Counted from the first letter of the stretch, positions 1 through 7,277 are shown. The stretch: 15,256 bases of DNA from an uncultured Clostridia bacterium (GCA_934149155.1 CAKPDZ010000034.1:1-15256); one strand, 5' to 3'. Notes: a model not told the origin generated them from the letters alone. Numbers and translations are program-made.

Positions 1-1268
1 ACGTTTTTTAATGTATTTTCTAAATTTTCATCTGTTTTATATTTTACTAATATATAATTTTGAGTATGTCCTCTAAAATATGTTATTCCATCCTCTTCTT
101 CTCTATCTTCAAATAAAACTTCTACTTCTTTTCCAACAAGCTGTTGATTATACATTTTTTGATTTTCATTTGATAATTCTATCAATTTCTTACTTCTTGC
201 TTCTTTTATATTTCCGTCTATTTGGTTTGGCATAACAGCTGCTCTTGTTCCTTTTCTTGGCGAATATTGAAATACATGCATTTTATATAATTTCACTTCT
301 TTTAAAAATTGATATGTAGTTTCAAATTCTTCCTCTGTTTCTCCTGGAAATCCAACTATTATGTCTGTTGTTAACATTACATCATCATAATATCTTCTTA
401 ATCTTTCTATTATTTCCTTAACTTCATCTGTTGTGTATTTTCTGTTCATTCTTTTTAATGTTTCATCACATCCACTTTGTAATGATAAATGAAAATGATG
501 ACACATTTTTTCTAATTTTGATAGTCTTTGCATAAATTCTTCTGTTATAATTTTAGGTTCTAATGATCCTAATCTAATTCTTTTTATTCCTTCTATTTCA
601 TTTATTTTTTCTAATAATTCTATTAGTCCATTTTCATTTCCAAAGTCTCTTCCATATGATGCAACATGAATTCCTGTTATTACAACTTCTTTTATTCCAT
701 TTTGTGCAATTTGTGTAATTTCTTTTATTATACTTTCTGCATTTCTACTTCTAACTCTTCCTCTTGCATATGGAATGATACAATATGAACAAAATTGATT
801 ACATCCATCTTGGACTTTTATAAATGCTCTTGTTTTTTCTGTATATGTAATTTGTCCCATATCTTCAAATTCTTTTTTGTTTGCTATATCTTCTATTTCT
901 ATTAATTTATTTTCATTTTGATTTTCCATAAATTCTTCTACATATTGCACTATATTTGCTTTTTCTTCATTTCCAAGGACTATATCTATTTCTGACATTT
1001 TTTCTAAGTCATTTTTTGCTACTTGTGCATAACATCCAACAGCTACAATTATTGCAGAAGGATTTTTTTCTTTTACTCGTCTTAATGAATGTCTTGATTT
1101 TCTATCTGACATGTTTGTAACTGTACAAGTATTTACTATACAGATGTCTGAGATATCCTCATTCATGTCTACTATTTCATATCCCGCTTCTTTGAATTTT
1201 TGCGCCATTGCATTTGTTTCATATTGATTTACTTTGCATCCAAGTGTATAAAAACTTACTTTTTTCAT
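1..1268 (-). CDS. mtaB: MtaB-type tRNA methylthiotransferase (5' part; runs off window)
   Basis: Radical-SAM methylthiotransferase of the MiaB/MtaB family. MtaB adds the 2-methylthio group to N6-threonylcarbamoyladenosine at tRNA position 37. The translation begins MKKVSFYTLGCKVNQYET, typical of MtaB rather than MiaB. Three cysteines of the N-terminal domain are visible (C11, C48, C79), and the radical-SAM cluster motif CNQFCSYC is at residues 156-163. The last part read, from about residue 375, fits the start of a C-terminal TRAM domain. 422 codons are present and the family is about 430 residues, so only the extreme C-terminus is missing to the left. The ATG at 1268 has only a poor, distant AAAGGG upstream, and a TATAAT lies 5 bases before the ATG, so the mRNA may be leaderless. 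It lies downstream of the ROK-gene terminator and is probably a separate transcript. Confidence 0.93.
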   Translation of the reverse strand, partial: MKKVSFYTLGCKVNQYETNAMAQKFKEAGYEIVDMNEDISDICIVNTCTVTNMSDRKSRHSLRRVKEKNPSAIIVAVGCYAQVAKNDLEKMSEIDIVLGNEEKANIVQYVEEFMENQNENKLIEIEDIANKKEFEDMGQITYTEKTRAFIKVQDGCNQFCSYCIIPYARGRVRSRNAESIIKEITQIAQNGIKEVVITGIHVASYGRDFGNENGLIELLEKINEIEGIKRIRLGSLEPKIITEEFMQRLSKLEKMCHHFHLSLQSGCDETLKRMNRKYTTDEVKEIIERLRRYYDDVMLTTDIIVGFPGETEEEFETTYQFLKEVKLYKMHVFQYSPRKGTRAAVMPNQIDGNIKEARSKKLIELSNENQKMYNQQLVGKEVEVLFEDREEEDGITYFRGHTQNYILVKYKTDENLENTLKN

Positions 1269-1273
1269 CTTTT

Positions 1274-1302
1274 ATTATATCCCTTTCTTAAATTCTTCAC
1301 AA
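1274..1302 (-). promoter_or_regulatory. Possible promoter of mtaB, very close to the start codon
   Basis: On the minus strand TTGTGA (1302-1297), a 17-base spacer and TATAAT (1279-1274). The -10 ends 5 bases before the ATG, so the predicted transcription start falls at or next to the start codon. The -35 overlaps the T-tract of the preceding terminator. The match is good, but AT-rich sequence gives chance hits. Confidence 0.45.
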
Positions 1303-1335
1303 AAATAGGTTGGAAAAGAATTATTTTTCCAACCT
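1301..1335 (-). terminator. Intrinsic terminator after the ROK kinase operon
   Basis: Perfect 11-base-pair stem (1307-1317 with 1325-1335) with a 7-base loop. On the minus strand it is followed by ATTTTT (1306-1301). It lies 14 bases past the ROK stop codon. A T-rich run also follows on the plus strand, but no plus-strand gene ends here. Confidence 0.8.
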
Positions 1336-1349
1336 GTTTTATTATATTT

Positions 1350-2249
1350 TTATATAAGTGTTGCTCCAATAATTCCCGCATCATTTTTTAATTCTGCAAG
1401 TTTTATTATTATATCACATCTTTTGTTAAATAGCAAATTTCCACTTAACAAAGCCTTTTTTAAAGGTTGATATAATATATCTTCATATTCGGCAAAACTT
1501 CCTCCTAAGCATATTGCTTCTGGTTCAAATATATTTATTATATTTGAAATTCCTATGCTTAAATCTTCTATGTAATTATTTATCATATATTTTAATGTTG
1601 AATTGTCTGGATTTTGATGCATAAATTCTCTTACACATTCTCCATCTAAAGAATTTAAATTAAATTCTTTAACTATTTTTTCTTTAAATCTCTTTAGACT
1701 TGCATATACTTCAAAACATCCTTTTTTTCCACAGTTGCATAAAGCTCCATTTTTATGAATTATCGTATGACTAAATTCAAATCCTGGTACATTTTTAGGT
1801 TCCAATAATTTCCCATCAAAAATTACTGCACTTCCTACCCCTGTGCCTATACACAAAAATATACTATTATCATATCCTTGCAGTGCACCATATTTTTGCT
1901 CTGCAAGTGCAGCACATTTTCCATCATTTTTTAACTTAACATTTACTGTATAACCTGCTTTCATCAAGTTTTCTTGTATTATCGTTCCTAATTCATAATT
2001 CTCTATTCCTAAGTTTACAGCTTTTATAATTTTTTTATCTGTTACTGTTCCTGGAACTGCAATTCCTATTTGATTCACACCATATGCCTGTAATATTCCT
2101 ATTACATTTTCTGTTATGTATTTTTCTATTTTATTTTCTATATCTGTTTTATCTTTTATATATGTTTCTTTTTCAAATACAATATTTCCATTATTTTCAA
2201 CTAACCCAATACCTATATGGCTTCCACCAATATCTATTCCTATTTTCAT
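1350..2249 (-). CDS. ROK-family sugar kinase (glucokinase-like)
   Basis: ATP-dependent sugar kinase of the ROK family, cytosolic, 299 residues (normal length). The N-terminal phosphate-binding motif is DIGGSH (residues 6-11). The sugar-binding and catalytic-base segment is KNDGKCAALAE with D109. A second phosphate loop, GTGVGSA, covers 135-141. The structural zinc site is H161 plus CNCGKKGCFE (C171, C173, C178). The sugar specificity (glucose, N-acetylglucosamine, N-acetylmannosamine or fructose) cannot be told from these motifs. Its ATG overlaps the TGA of the upstream membrane-protein gene in an ATGA arrangement, with AAAGGATGA just before, so translation is probably coupled. A good terminator follows. 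It is not next to sugar transporters or a sugar-responsive regulator. Confidence 0.92.
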   Translation of the reverse strand: MKIGIDIGGSHIGIGLVENNGNIVFEKETYIKDKTDIENKIEKYITENVIGILQAYGVNQIGIAVPGTVTDKKIIKAVNLGIENYELGTIIQENLMKAGYTVNVKLKNDGKCAALAEQKYGALQGYDNSIFLCIGTGVGSAVIFDGKLLEPKNVPGFEFSHTIIHKNGALCNCGKKGCFEVYASLKRFKEKIVKEFNLNSLDGECVREFMHQNPDNSTLKYMINNYIEDLSIGISNIINIFEPEAICLGGSFAEYEDILYQPLKKALLSGNLLFNKRCDIIIKLAELKNDAGIIGATLI

Positions 2250-2983
2250 ATCAATATCATCCTTTCGACAACTGCCATACTTATTAGCACAAATATATTA
2301 TTAATTCCTAAAAAATATCCGACAGGAATATTACTTAATTTTACTTTTTTATTGCCATTCCTTTTTTGTTTTATTTTTGCTATTAATAAGTTTACTAATA
2401 TTTCTATTGCAGTTAAAATTAATGTATAAGTAAAAATTCGCGTTCCTGTAAATATTAATATAATATTAAATAACATTAAAATTCCTGTTGTATAACTGTC
2501 TTCGGCATATCTTTTTACTATAAATGTATCTACAACTATTAGTACTATATATATTCCAAGATATATTATGCTTGTATTTATACTTGCCGCTTCAATTGCA
2601 TACATACATATCATATATAAAATTGATAAAAATATCCCTGCTGTAATAACAGTTTTTTCAATTTTTAAAAATTTTTGATCTATTCCAGCTGTTATTATTA
2701 GTATTGATATATATAAGATAGTAAATATATATGTTATTATTGTTGATAAACGTATGTTATTTATATCAGTTTTTAAAATGATACCAAATATTATAAATAA
2801 TATTCCTCCTAAGCCTAAATAGAAAAGTCGTGATAACAAATTTGATTTACTGTTTGGTTCAATATATGATATTCCTTTTTTATTTAGTTTTATATTTCTT
2901 GGAATTTTATATATTGCATCTTTCCAAAAATTTCCTACTAATATTCCAATTAGAAATAACATTGTATATAAAAATATATTCAT
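2246..2983 (-). CDS. Degenerate type IV prepilin peptidase-like membrane protein
   Basis: Polytopic membrane protein of 245 residues. It aligns by eye with the A24 prepilin peptidase family. GNFWKDAIYKIPR (residues 17-29) mirrors the family's GSFLNVVIYRLPR N-terminal segment, GIDQKFLKIEKT (100-111) matches the region of the first catalytic Asp (D102), and IPVGYFLGINNIFVL (219-233) mirrors the C-terminal IPFGPFLALG segment. The zinc-binding CxxC pairs are absent. The GxGD motif of the second catalytic Asp is not intact: AEDSY with D162 is the nearest equivalent. It may be a divergent peptidase or an inactive descendant. No pilin, pilus ATPase or competence gene lies in the window. A small single-pass membrane protein precedes it by 13 bases and ROK overlaps its stop by 4, so the three are probably co-transcribed. 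The assignment rests on motif layout, not on a search. Confidence 0.6.
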   Translation of the reverse strand: MNIFLYTMLFLIGILVGNFWKDAIYKIPRNIKLNKKGISYIEPNSKSNLLSRLFYLGLGGILFIIFGIILKTDINNIRLSTIITYIFTILYISILIITAGIDQKFLKIEKTVITAGIFLSILYMICMYAIEAASINTSIIYLGIYIVLIVVDTFIVKRYAEDSYTTGILMLFNIILIFTGTRIFTYTLILTAIEILVNLLIAKIKQKRNGNKKVKLSNIPVGYFLGINNIFVLISMAVVERMILI

Positions 2984-2996
2984 CTTTCTACCTTCT

Positions 2997-3206
2997 TTAG
3001 TTCATATTATTACTTTCATTTGTTTCGTTTGTTTGTTCATTATTTTCTTGTCCATCTGTTATTTGTGTATTTGTAGTATTTACAGTATTTTCTTCTACTT
3101 TACTAGGCTTTTCATATAGCATTGCTATTATTACTCCACCTATTATTATTGCTATTGCTAATGTTACTAATATTGCAAGTGGTGTTTTTCCATCTTCTTT
3201 TTTCAT
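2997..3206 (-). CDS. Small single-pass membrane protein, unknown function
   Basis: 69 residues: a short charged N-terminus (MKKEDGK), one hydrophobic segment at about residues 9-30, then a tail rich in Asn, Thr, Glu and Gln that is probably extracytoplasmic and disordered. A strong ribosome binding site (AAGGAGATATAAAAG then ATG) and an upstream promoter support it as real. It is the first gene of the operon leading into the prepilin-peptidase-like gene. The charged-then-hydrophobic start loosely recalls a prepilin leader, but the pilin signature (Gly-Phe followed by Glu at +5) is missing, so a substrate role for its neighbour is only a guess. No family is recognised. Confidence 0.75.
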   Translation of the reverse strand: MKKEDGKTPLAILVTLAIAIIIGGVIIAMLYEKPSKVEENTVNTTNTQITDGQENNEQTNETNESNNMN

Positions 3207-3248
3207 CTTTTATATCTCCTTTTTTCAAAAATCTAATACACTTATTAT

Positions 3249-3276
3249 ATTGTATATATTTTACCAAAAATGTCAA
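3249..3276 (-). promoter_or_regulatory. Sigma-A-type promoter of the small-protein/peptidase/ROK operon
   Basis: On the minus strand a perfect TTGACA (3276-3271), a 16-base spacer and TACAAT (3254-3249); a TATAAT follows 5 bases further down as an alternative with a 21-base spacer. It lies about 45 bases before the first gene's ATG. Confidence 0.7.
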
Positions 3277-3339
3277 TATTTTTTGCTGATTTGTCATATA
3301 ATTGTATTTTTTGTAATACTTTTGTAATCTTGTTAATAA

Positions 3340-3369
3340 TTGACATAAATATAGAATATATGTTATAAT
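3340..3369 (+). promoter_or_regulatory. Strong sigma-A-type promoter of the orphan gene
   Basis: Perfect TTGACA (3340-3345), 18-base spacer and perfect TATAAT (3364-3369). The predicted transcript start is about 3376, giving a leader of about 54 bases to the ATG at 3430. It is the best plus-strand promoter in the window and is divergent from the one at 3249-3276. Confidence 0.8.
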
Positions 3370-3375
3370 AAAAGT

Positions 3376-3429
3376 GCATGACAAAGTCATAGCTTTATAA
3401 GGGCAAAGCCCGGAAAGAGAGGTATTCAA
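3376..3429 (+). promoter_or_regulatory. Structured 5' leader with two AAA-loop hairpins
   Basis: Two small stems share an AAA loop: ATGAC/GTCAT (3378-3390) and GGGC/GCCC (3401-3411). A competing stem can form between GCTTT (3392-3396) and AAAGC (3405-3409), which would open the second hairpin. The ribosome binding site AGAGG (3418-3422) follows, 7 bases before the ATG. The mutually exclusive pairing suggests, but does not show, a regulatory role. Confidence 0.4.
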
Positions 3430-3744
3430 ATGAATACGCAAAAAAATCCAATTAAAAAGCAGTTAAAAAAAGACTATGATGAACTGGTACTAGCACGGAA
3501 ATACTGCCAGAAAATCATGAAAACATTAGACGAAAACTGTCTTGCTCGTGTAGAAATCGGATTTTTAATAACAGATATGCCAGATTTTATTTTTTTGAAA
3601 CATCAGGCTGATTTAATTAGAGGAACTTTACGAAAAGTTTGCTCAACTGAAATTTCCATTTCGCAAGCTCACGAAATAATTCAGACTATTTATCTTCAAA
3701 TTGTAGAAACTATTGGCATATTCAATAGCAGAAAATTTGATTAA
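3430..3744 (+). CDS. Orphan protein of unknown function, 104 residues
   Basis: I do not recognise a family. The protein is soluble and mostly helical-looking: a Lys-rich start (MNTQKNPIKKQLKKDYDEL), about four helical stretches, three cysteines (27, 37 and 71), no signal peptide and no clear membrane segment. It is supported by a strong promoter (3340-3369), a ribosome binding site (AGAGG) and its own strong terminator (3752-3790). It therefore forms a self-contained one-gene cassette between two oppositely read operons. Its wording differs from its neighbours, with codons such as CTG, CGG and CAG that are rare in the surrounding AT-rich genes. That hints at horizontal origin, though it is short for such a judgement. 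The leader carries small hairpins that may regulate it. Confidence 0.75.
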   Translation: MNTQKNPIKKQLKKDYDELVLARKYCQKIMKTLDENCLARVEIGFLITDMPDFIFLKHQADLIRGTLRKVCSTEISISQAHEIIQTIYLQIVETIGIFNSRKFD

Positions 3745-3751
3745 TGGATTC

Positions 3752-3790
3752 CCCCCTCCGAATTTATTCGAAGGGGGTCTTTCTTATTTA
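3752..3790 (+). terminator. Intrinsic terminator of the orphan gene
   Basis: Eleven-position stem with one mismatch (3752-3762 with 3767-3777), UUUA loop and five outer C-G pairs, followed by a T-rich run (TCTTTCTTATTTATTC). It starts 8 bases past the stop codon. On the minus strand, where spoVAE ends at 3788, no T-tract follows the stem, so it should work mainly for the plus strand. Confidence 0.85.
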
Positions 3791-4174
3791 TTCTTTTTTC
3801 ATTTTAGGTTTAGAAATTAAAGAAGCAATATATCCGAAAAATACAGCAGCAGCAATACCACCAGCAGAAGCAGTAACACCACCAGTAAAAGCTCCAATAA
3901 TTCCAGATTCTTTAACACCTTTTATTGCACCTTTTGCAAGATTATATCCAAAACCAGTTAATGGCACAGTTGCACCAGCACCAGCAAAATCAACAAGATA
4001 TTGATAAATTCCTAGTCCTCCTAAAATAGTACCAGTAGTAACAAAAGCAACTAAAATTCTAGCAGGTGTCAATTTAGTTTTGTCTATTAATATCTGACCT
4101 ACAACACAAATAAGTCCACCAACAACAAAACACTTTAATAAGCCAATCCAAGAAATACTTTGTACCCAATCCAT
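3788..4174 (-). CDS. spoVAE: Stage V sporulation protein AE (SpoVAE/SpoVAEB)
   Basis: Small hydrophobic subunit of the SpoVA channel, which moves calcium dipicolinate across the spore inner membrane during spore formation and germination. 128 residues, with several membrane segments and family hallmarks such as GGLICVVGQILIDKTKLTPARILV, read here at residues 19-42, and FAGAGATVPLTGFG. It resembles SpoVAC in the same operon, as known for this pair. A reading frame opens at GTG 4183, but AGGAGG lies 8 bases before the ATG at 4174 and overlaps that GTG, so ATG 4174 is chosen. The binding site also overlaps the spoVAD stop, implying tight coupling. It is the last gene of the operon, and no good minus-strand terminator follows. 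Confidence 0.95.
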   Translation of the reverse strand: MDWVQSISWIGLLKCFVVGGLICVVGQILIDKTKLTPARILVAFVTTGTILGGLGIYQYLVDFAGAGATVPLTGFGYNLAKGAIKGVKESGIIGAFTGGVTASAGGIAAAVFFGYIASLISKPKMKKE

Positions 4175-4186
4175 TAATTCCACCTC

Positions 4187-5188
4187 CTACATTTCAATAC
4201 TAACTGCATGTGCAATACCAGGAATACTTTCTCCCTGTTGAGAGGAAGTTGAATTAGTTAATGCACCAGTTGCAATTAATAATAATCTTTTAATTTTTTT
4301 ATCTTTTAACTGTTTGAAAAAATAACCTGAAAATACAGAAGCACAACATCCACAACCACTGCCACCTGAATGTGTATCTTGTTTTTCTTTATCAAAAATC
4401 ATAACACCACAGTCATTATAATTTGACTTTATATTATAGCCTTTGTCTAAAGCTAATTCTGTTAAAATCTCTTTTCCTACATATCCTAAATCACCAGTAA
4501 TAATTGCATCATAATATGATGGTGCTCGACCTGTATCTTTAAAATGGCAAACTAATGTATCAAGTGCAGCTGGTGCCATTGCAGCCCCCATATTATTAGC
4601 ATCTTTAATTCCCATATCTACAATTTTTCCAGAAGTTATATGTGTAATAAATGGTCCTTCTCCTGTCTTAGATAATATTGCTGAACCTGCACCTGTAACA
4701 GTCCATTGAGATGTCTGTGGTCTTTGATTTCCTAGCTCTAATGGGAATCTAAATTGTTTTTCTGCACTACAAAAATGGCTTGATGCAGCACATATAACAT
4801 GTTGCGCACATGCTTCTGTAACAATTGCACCCAAACTAAGGCCTTCCACAAATGTTGAACATGCTCCAAATATTCCTAAAAATGGTATGTTTAATTCTCT
4901 TAATCCAAAACTTGAAGAAATACATTGATTTAATAAATCACCTGCAAAGCAATATTCTAATTCAGTTACTGCTATTCCTGATTTTGCAATTACTGCATTT
5001 ACAGTCTCTTTAATTATTTTACTTTCAGACTTTTCCCAAGTTTTTTCTCCCCAAAACTCATCTTCTAAACATTGATCAAAATACCTTGCTAATGGTCCAT
5101 TTGCTTCTTTAGGTCCAACTATTGAAGCTACTTCTGTTATAACTGGTGGAGTATCAAATTTTATTGTTTGTTTTCCTAATTTTTGCAT
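4187..5188 (-). CDS. spoVAD: Stage V sporulation protein AD (SpoVAD)
   Basis: Soluble-fold subunit of the SpoVA complex; in Bacillus it binds dipicolinic acid. It has the thiolase/ketoacyl-synthase-III fold: GIFGACSTF (residues 106-113, C110) lies at the position of the FabH active-site cysteine region, and the C-terminal part carries GGSGCGCCASVFSG and LLLIATGALTN. 333 residues is the normal length. The start at 5188 is supported by GAAAGGAAG about 8 bases upstream. It lies 18-19 bases after spoVAC and its TAG overlaps the spoVAE ribosome binding site. The gene order C-D-E without spoVAA, AB or AF is the usual compact clostridial set. Confidence 0.97.
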   Translation of the reverse strand: MQKLGKQTIKFDTPPVITEVASIVGPKEANGPLARYFDQCLEDEFWGEKTWEKSESKIIKETVNAVIAKSGIAVTELEYCFAGDLLNQCISSSFGLRELNIPFLGIFGACSTFVEGLSLGAIVTEACAQHVICAASSHFCSAEKQFRFPLELGNQRPQTSQWTVTGAGSAILSKTGEGPFITHITSGKIVDMGIKDANNMGAAMAPAALDTLVCHFKDTGRAPSYYDAIITGDLGYVGKEILTELALDKGYNIKSNYNDCGVMIFDKEKQDTHSGGSGCGCCASVFSGYFFKQLKDKKIKRLLLIATGALTNSTSSQQGESIPGIAHAVSIEM

Positions 5189-5207
5189 AATTTTCTTCCT
5201 TTCTAAA

Positions 5208-5672
5208 TTAAACTAGTGTAATTGATTGTGTATTAAAAATCAAATAAATTAATCCAACAATAATAGATGCTGAAATTCCAAAAACAAGCACAGGCCCTGC
5301 TACTGTAAACATCTTTCCTCCAACACCCATTACATATCCTTCAGATTTATATTCCATAGCTGGTGAAACAATAGAGTTTGCAAATCCTGTAATTGGTACC
5401 AGCGAACCTGCTCCTGCAAATTTTCCAATTTTATTAAATATATTAAGACCTGTTAAAAATGCACTAATTGCTATTAATAAAATTGATACTATAGTTCCTG
5501 ATATTTCTTGAGAAAGCCCTCTATATTTACATATATCCATAATTATTTGACCTATTGAACAAATTAATCCACCTACCCAAAAAGCATTAAAACAGTTTTT
5601 CCATATTGGTGAATTAGGCGATTTTTTATTTACATAGTCTTGATAATCTTTTTTTGAATCTAATGGTTTCAT
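5208..5672 (-). CDS. spoVAC: Stage V sporulation protein AC (SpoVAC)
   Basis: Membrane subunit of the SpoVA dipicolinate channel; in Bacillus subtilis SpoVAC acts as a mechanosensitive channel in the spore inner membrane. 154 residues, with a hydrophilic N-terminus (about 25 residues), then FWVGGLICSIGQIIMD, the conserved FAGAGSLVPITGFANS (shared with SpoVAE) and a hydrophobic C-terminal segment ending IVGLIYLIF. The start is supported by AAGGAGG 7 bases before the ATG. First gene of the operon, with a short leader behind a forespore-type promoter (5698-5727). Confidence 0.96.
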   Translation of the reverse strand: MKPLDSKKDYQDYVNKKSPNSPIWKNCFNAFWVGGLICSIGQIIMDICKYRGLSQEISGTIVSILLIAISAFLTGLNIFNKIGKFAGAGSLVPITGFANSIVSPAMEYKSEGYVMGVGGKMFTVAGPVLVFGISASIIVGLIYLIFNTQSITLV

Positions 5673-5697
5673 AATGACCTCCTTTATTTACTGTTCT

Positions 5698-5727
5698 CAG
5701 TATTTCCATAATAAAGAAAATTATGCA
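5698..5727 (-). promoter_or_regulatory. Probable sigma-G/sigma-F promoter of the spoVA operon
   Basis: Minus strand TGCATA (5727-5722), 17-base spacer and AATACTG (5704-5698). The sigma-G consensus in Bacillus is about TGMATA and CATACTA, so the -35 matches fully and the -10 at 5 of 7. The predicted start leaves a leader of about 19 bases that contains the ribosome binding site. spoVA is sigma-G-dependent in Bacillus. The same pattern precedes ytxC. The -35 lies in the T-tract of the guaB terminator. Confidence 0.65.
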
Positions 5728-5763
5728 AAATAAAAGGCAAGCTTCTTATTTTAGCTTACCTTT
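5726..5763 (-). terminator. Intrinsic terminator after guaB
   Basis: Eleven-base-pair stem including one G-U pair (5753-5763 with 5733-5743), 9-base loop, then TATTTTGC on the minus strand. It begins 6 bases past the IMP dehydrogenase stop. Confidence 0.75.
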
Positions 5764-5768
5764 AAAAA

Positions 5769-7274
5769 TTATTTATATTGTTTATCAATTTCTTTTAAAA
5801 TCACATCATGTGCACTACCTTCTTGAATGCTAACATTAGAAACTAATGTTAATCTTGCTTTTTCATGTAATTCTGGAATTGTAATTGCACCACAGTTACA
5901 CATTGTTGATTTTATTTTTGCTACTGTAATATCTAAATTATCTTTTAATGGTCCTGCATATGGAATGTAAGAGTCAACTCCTTCTTCAAAAGAAAGTTTT
6001 TTAGCTCCTCCCATATCATATCTTTGCCAGTTTCTAGCTCTATTTGAGCCTTCTCCCCAATACTCTTTTACATAGTTATTATTTATTTTTACAACTCTTG
6101 TTGGGCTTTCGTCAAAACGTGCAAAGTAACGTCCCATCATTACAAAATCTGCTCCTAATGCTAATGCTATTGTTATATGATGATCATGTACTATTCCACC
6201 ATCTGAACATACTGGAATATATACTCCTGTTTCTTCAAAATATTCATCACGTGCTTCTACTACATCTATTAAAGCACTTGCTTGTCCTCTACCAATTCCT
6301 TTTGTTTCTCTTGTGATGCAAATTGATCCTCCACCTACACCAACTTTTATAAAGTCTGCTCCAGCTTCTGCTAAATATCTAAATCCTTCTTTGTCAACTA
6401 CATTACCAGCACCTATTTTTACACTATCTCCATATTTTTCTCTAACATATTGAATAGTATTTTTTTGCCATATAGAGTATCCATCTGACGAATCCATACA
6501 AAGTAAATCTACTCCAGCATCAACTAATGCAGGTATTCTTTCTTCATAATCTCTAGTATTTATTCCTGCTCCTACTATATATCTTTTATTTTCGTCTAAT
6601 AATGAGTTTGGATTATGTTTTCTTTCTTCATAATCTTTTCTAAATACTAAGAATTTTAAATTTCCTTCTTTTGATAAAATCGGAAGACATTCTTTTTTCT
6701 TTTCCCAAATAATATCATTTGCTTCTGTTAAGCTTAAGCCTTCTTCAGCCCAAACAACTCTGTCTTTTGGTGTCATAAAATTATCTATTGGAGCATCTAA
6801 ATTGTCTCTAGAAACTCTGTAATCTTTATCTGTTACTAATCCTAAAAATTTACCATTTGCAGTTCCATCTTCTGTAATCATTACAGTTGAATGTCCTGTT
6901 TTTTCAACTAATTCTATAACTTCTCTCAATGTTGTACCACTTTTTACATTAGAATCACTTACTACAAATCCTGCTTTATGTTTTTTTACATGACGTACCA
7001 TTTCTGCTTGTGATTCAATTGATTGAGCACCAAATATAAATGCTATTCCACCTTCACGAGCTAATGCTATTCCCATTTTTTCTCCTGATACTGATTGCAT
7101 TATTGCAGATACCATTGGAATATTTGCATAATATTTAGGTTCTTCTTCTCTTTTATATTTTACTATTGGTGTTTTTAATGATACATTTGATGGTATACAT
7201 CTTTCATCTGTTAAATTTGGTATTAATAAAAATTCATTAAATGTTCTTGAAACATCTTCAAATATTTGAGCCAT
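5769..7274 (-). CDS. guaB: IMP dehydrogenase
   Basis: Oxidises IMP to XMP with NAD, the committed step of GMP synthesis. 501 residues: TIM barrel interrupted by two CBS repeats at about 95-210 (first CBS ends FLGLVTDKDYRVSR). The active-site loop is GGGSICITRE with C319. The IMP phosphate-binding segment is SDGG (357-360) followed by MMGRYFAR. The mobile flap ends in the catalytic Arg-Tyr dyad RYD (418-420) and continues GGAKKLSFEEGVDSYIPYAG. It departs from the textbook enzyme in having GVGGGSICITRE where GIGPGSICTTR is usual and an ARFDESP segment before the flap, so it belongs to a divergent subgroup. AAAGGAG lies about 8 bases before the ATG and within the end of the upstream nucleotidase gene. 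Only 3 bases separate the two genes, so they are translated in tandem. Confidence 0.92.
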   Translation of the reverse strand: MAQIFEDVSRTFNEFLLIPNLTDERCIPSNVSLKTPIVKYKREEEPKYYANIPMVSAIMQSVSGEKMGIALAREGGIAFIFGAQSIESQAEMVRHVKKHKAGFVVSDSNVKSGTTLREVIELVEKTGHSTVMITEDGTANGKFLGLVTDKDYRVSRDNLDAPIDNFMTPKDRVVWAEEGLSLTEANDIIWEKKKECLPILSKEGNLKFLVFRKDYEERKHNPNSLLDENKRYIVGAGINTRDYEERIPALVDAGVDLLCMDSSDGYSIWQKNTIQYVREKYGDSVKIGAGNVVDKEGFRYLAEAGADFIKVGVGGGSICITRETKGIGRGQASALIDVVEARDEYFEETGVYIPVCSDGGIVHDHHITIALALGADFVMMGRYFARFDESPTRVVKINNNYVKEYWGEGSNRARNWQRYDMGGAKKLSFEEGVDSYIPYAGPLKDNLDITVAKIKSTMCNCGAITIPELHEKARLTLVSNVSIQEGSAHDVILKEIDKQYK

Positions 7275-7277
7275 TTT

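Noticed and set aside
2084..2429. Several overlapping hydrophobic plus-strand frames
   Set aside because: They are complements of the ROK and membrane-protein genes with no start signals.
3378..3392. Four-codon upstream frame (MTKS) in the orphan leader
   Set aside because: The ATG would be about 2 bases from the predicted transcript start with no ribosome binding site; the bases are better explained by the hairpin.
3207..3441. Minus-strand frame reaching across the divergent promoter region
   Set aside because: It covers two promoters and overlaps the small membrane protein gene in another frame, so it is a chance opening.
3744..4004. Plus-strand 86-residue reading frame after the orphan gene
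   Set aside because: It lies opposite spoVAE and inside the orphan terminator, with no ribosome binding site and no recognisable product.
4175..4183. GTG at 4183 as the spoVAE start
   Set aside because: It overlaps the AGGAGG; ATG 4174 has 8-base spacing.
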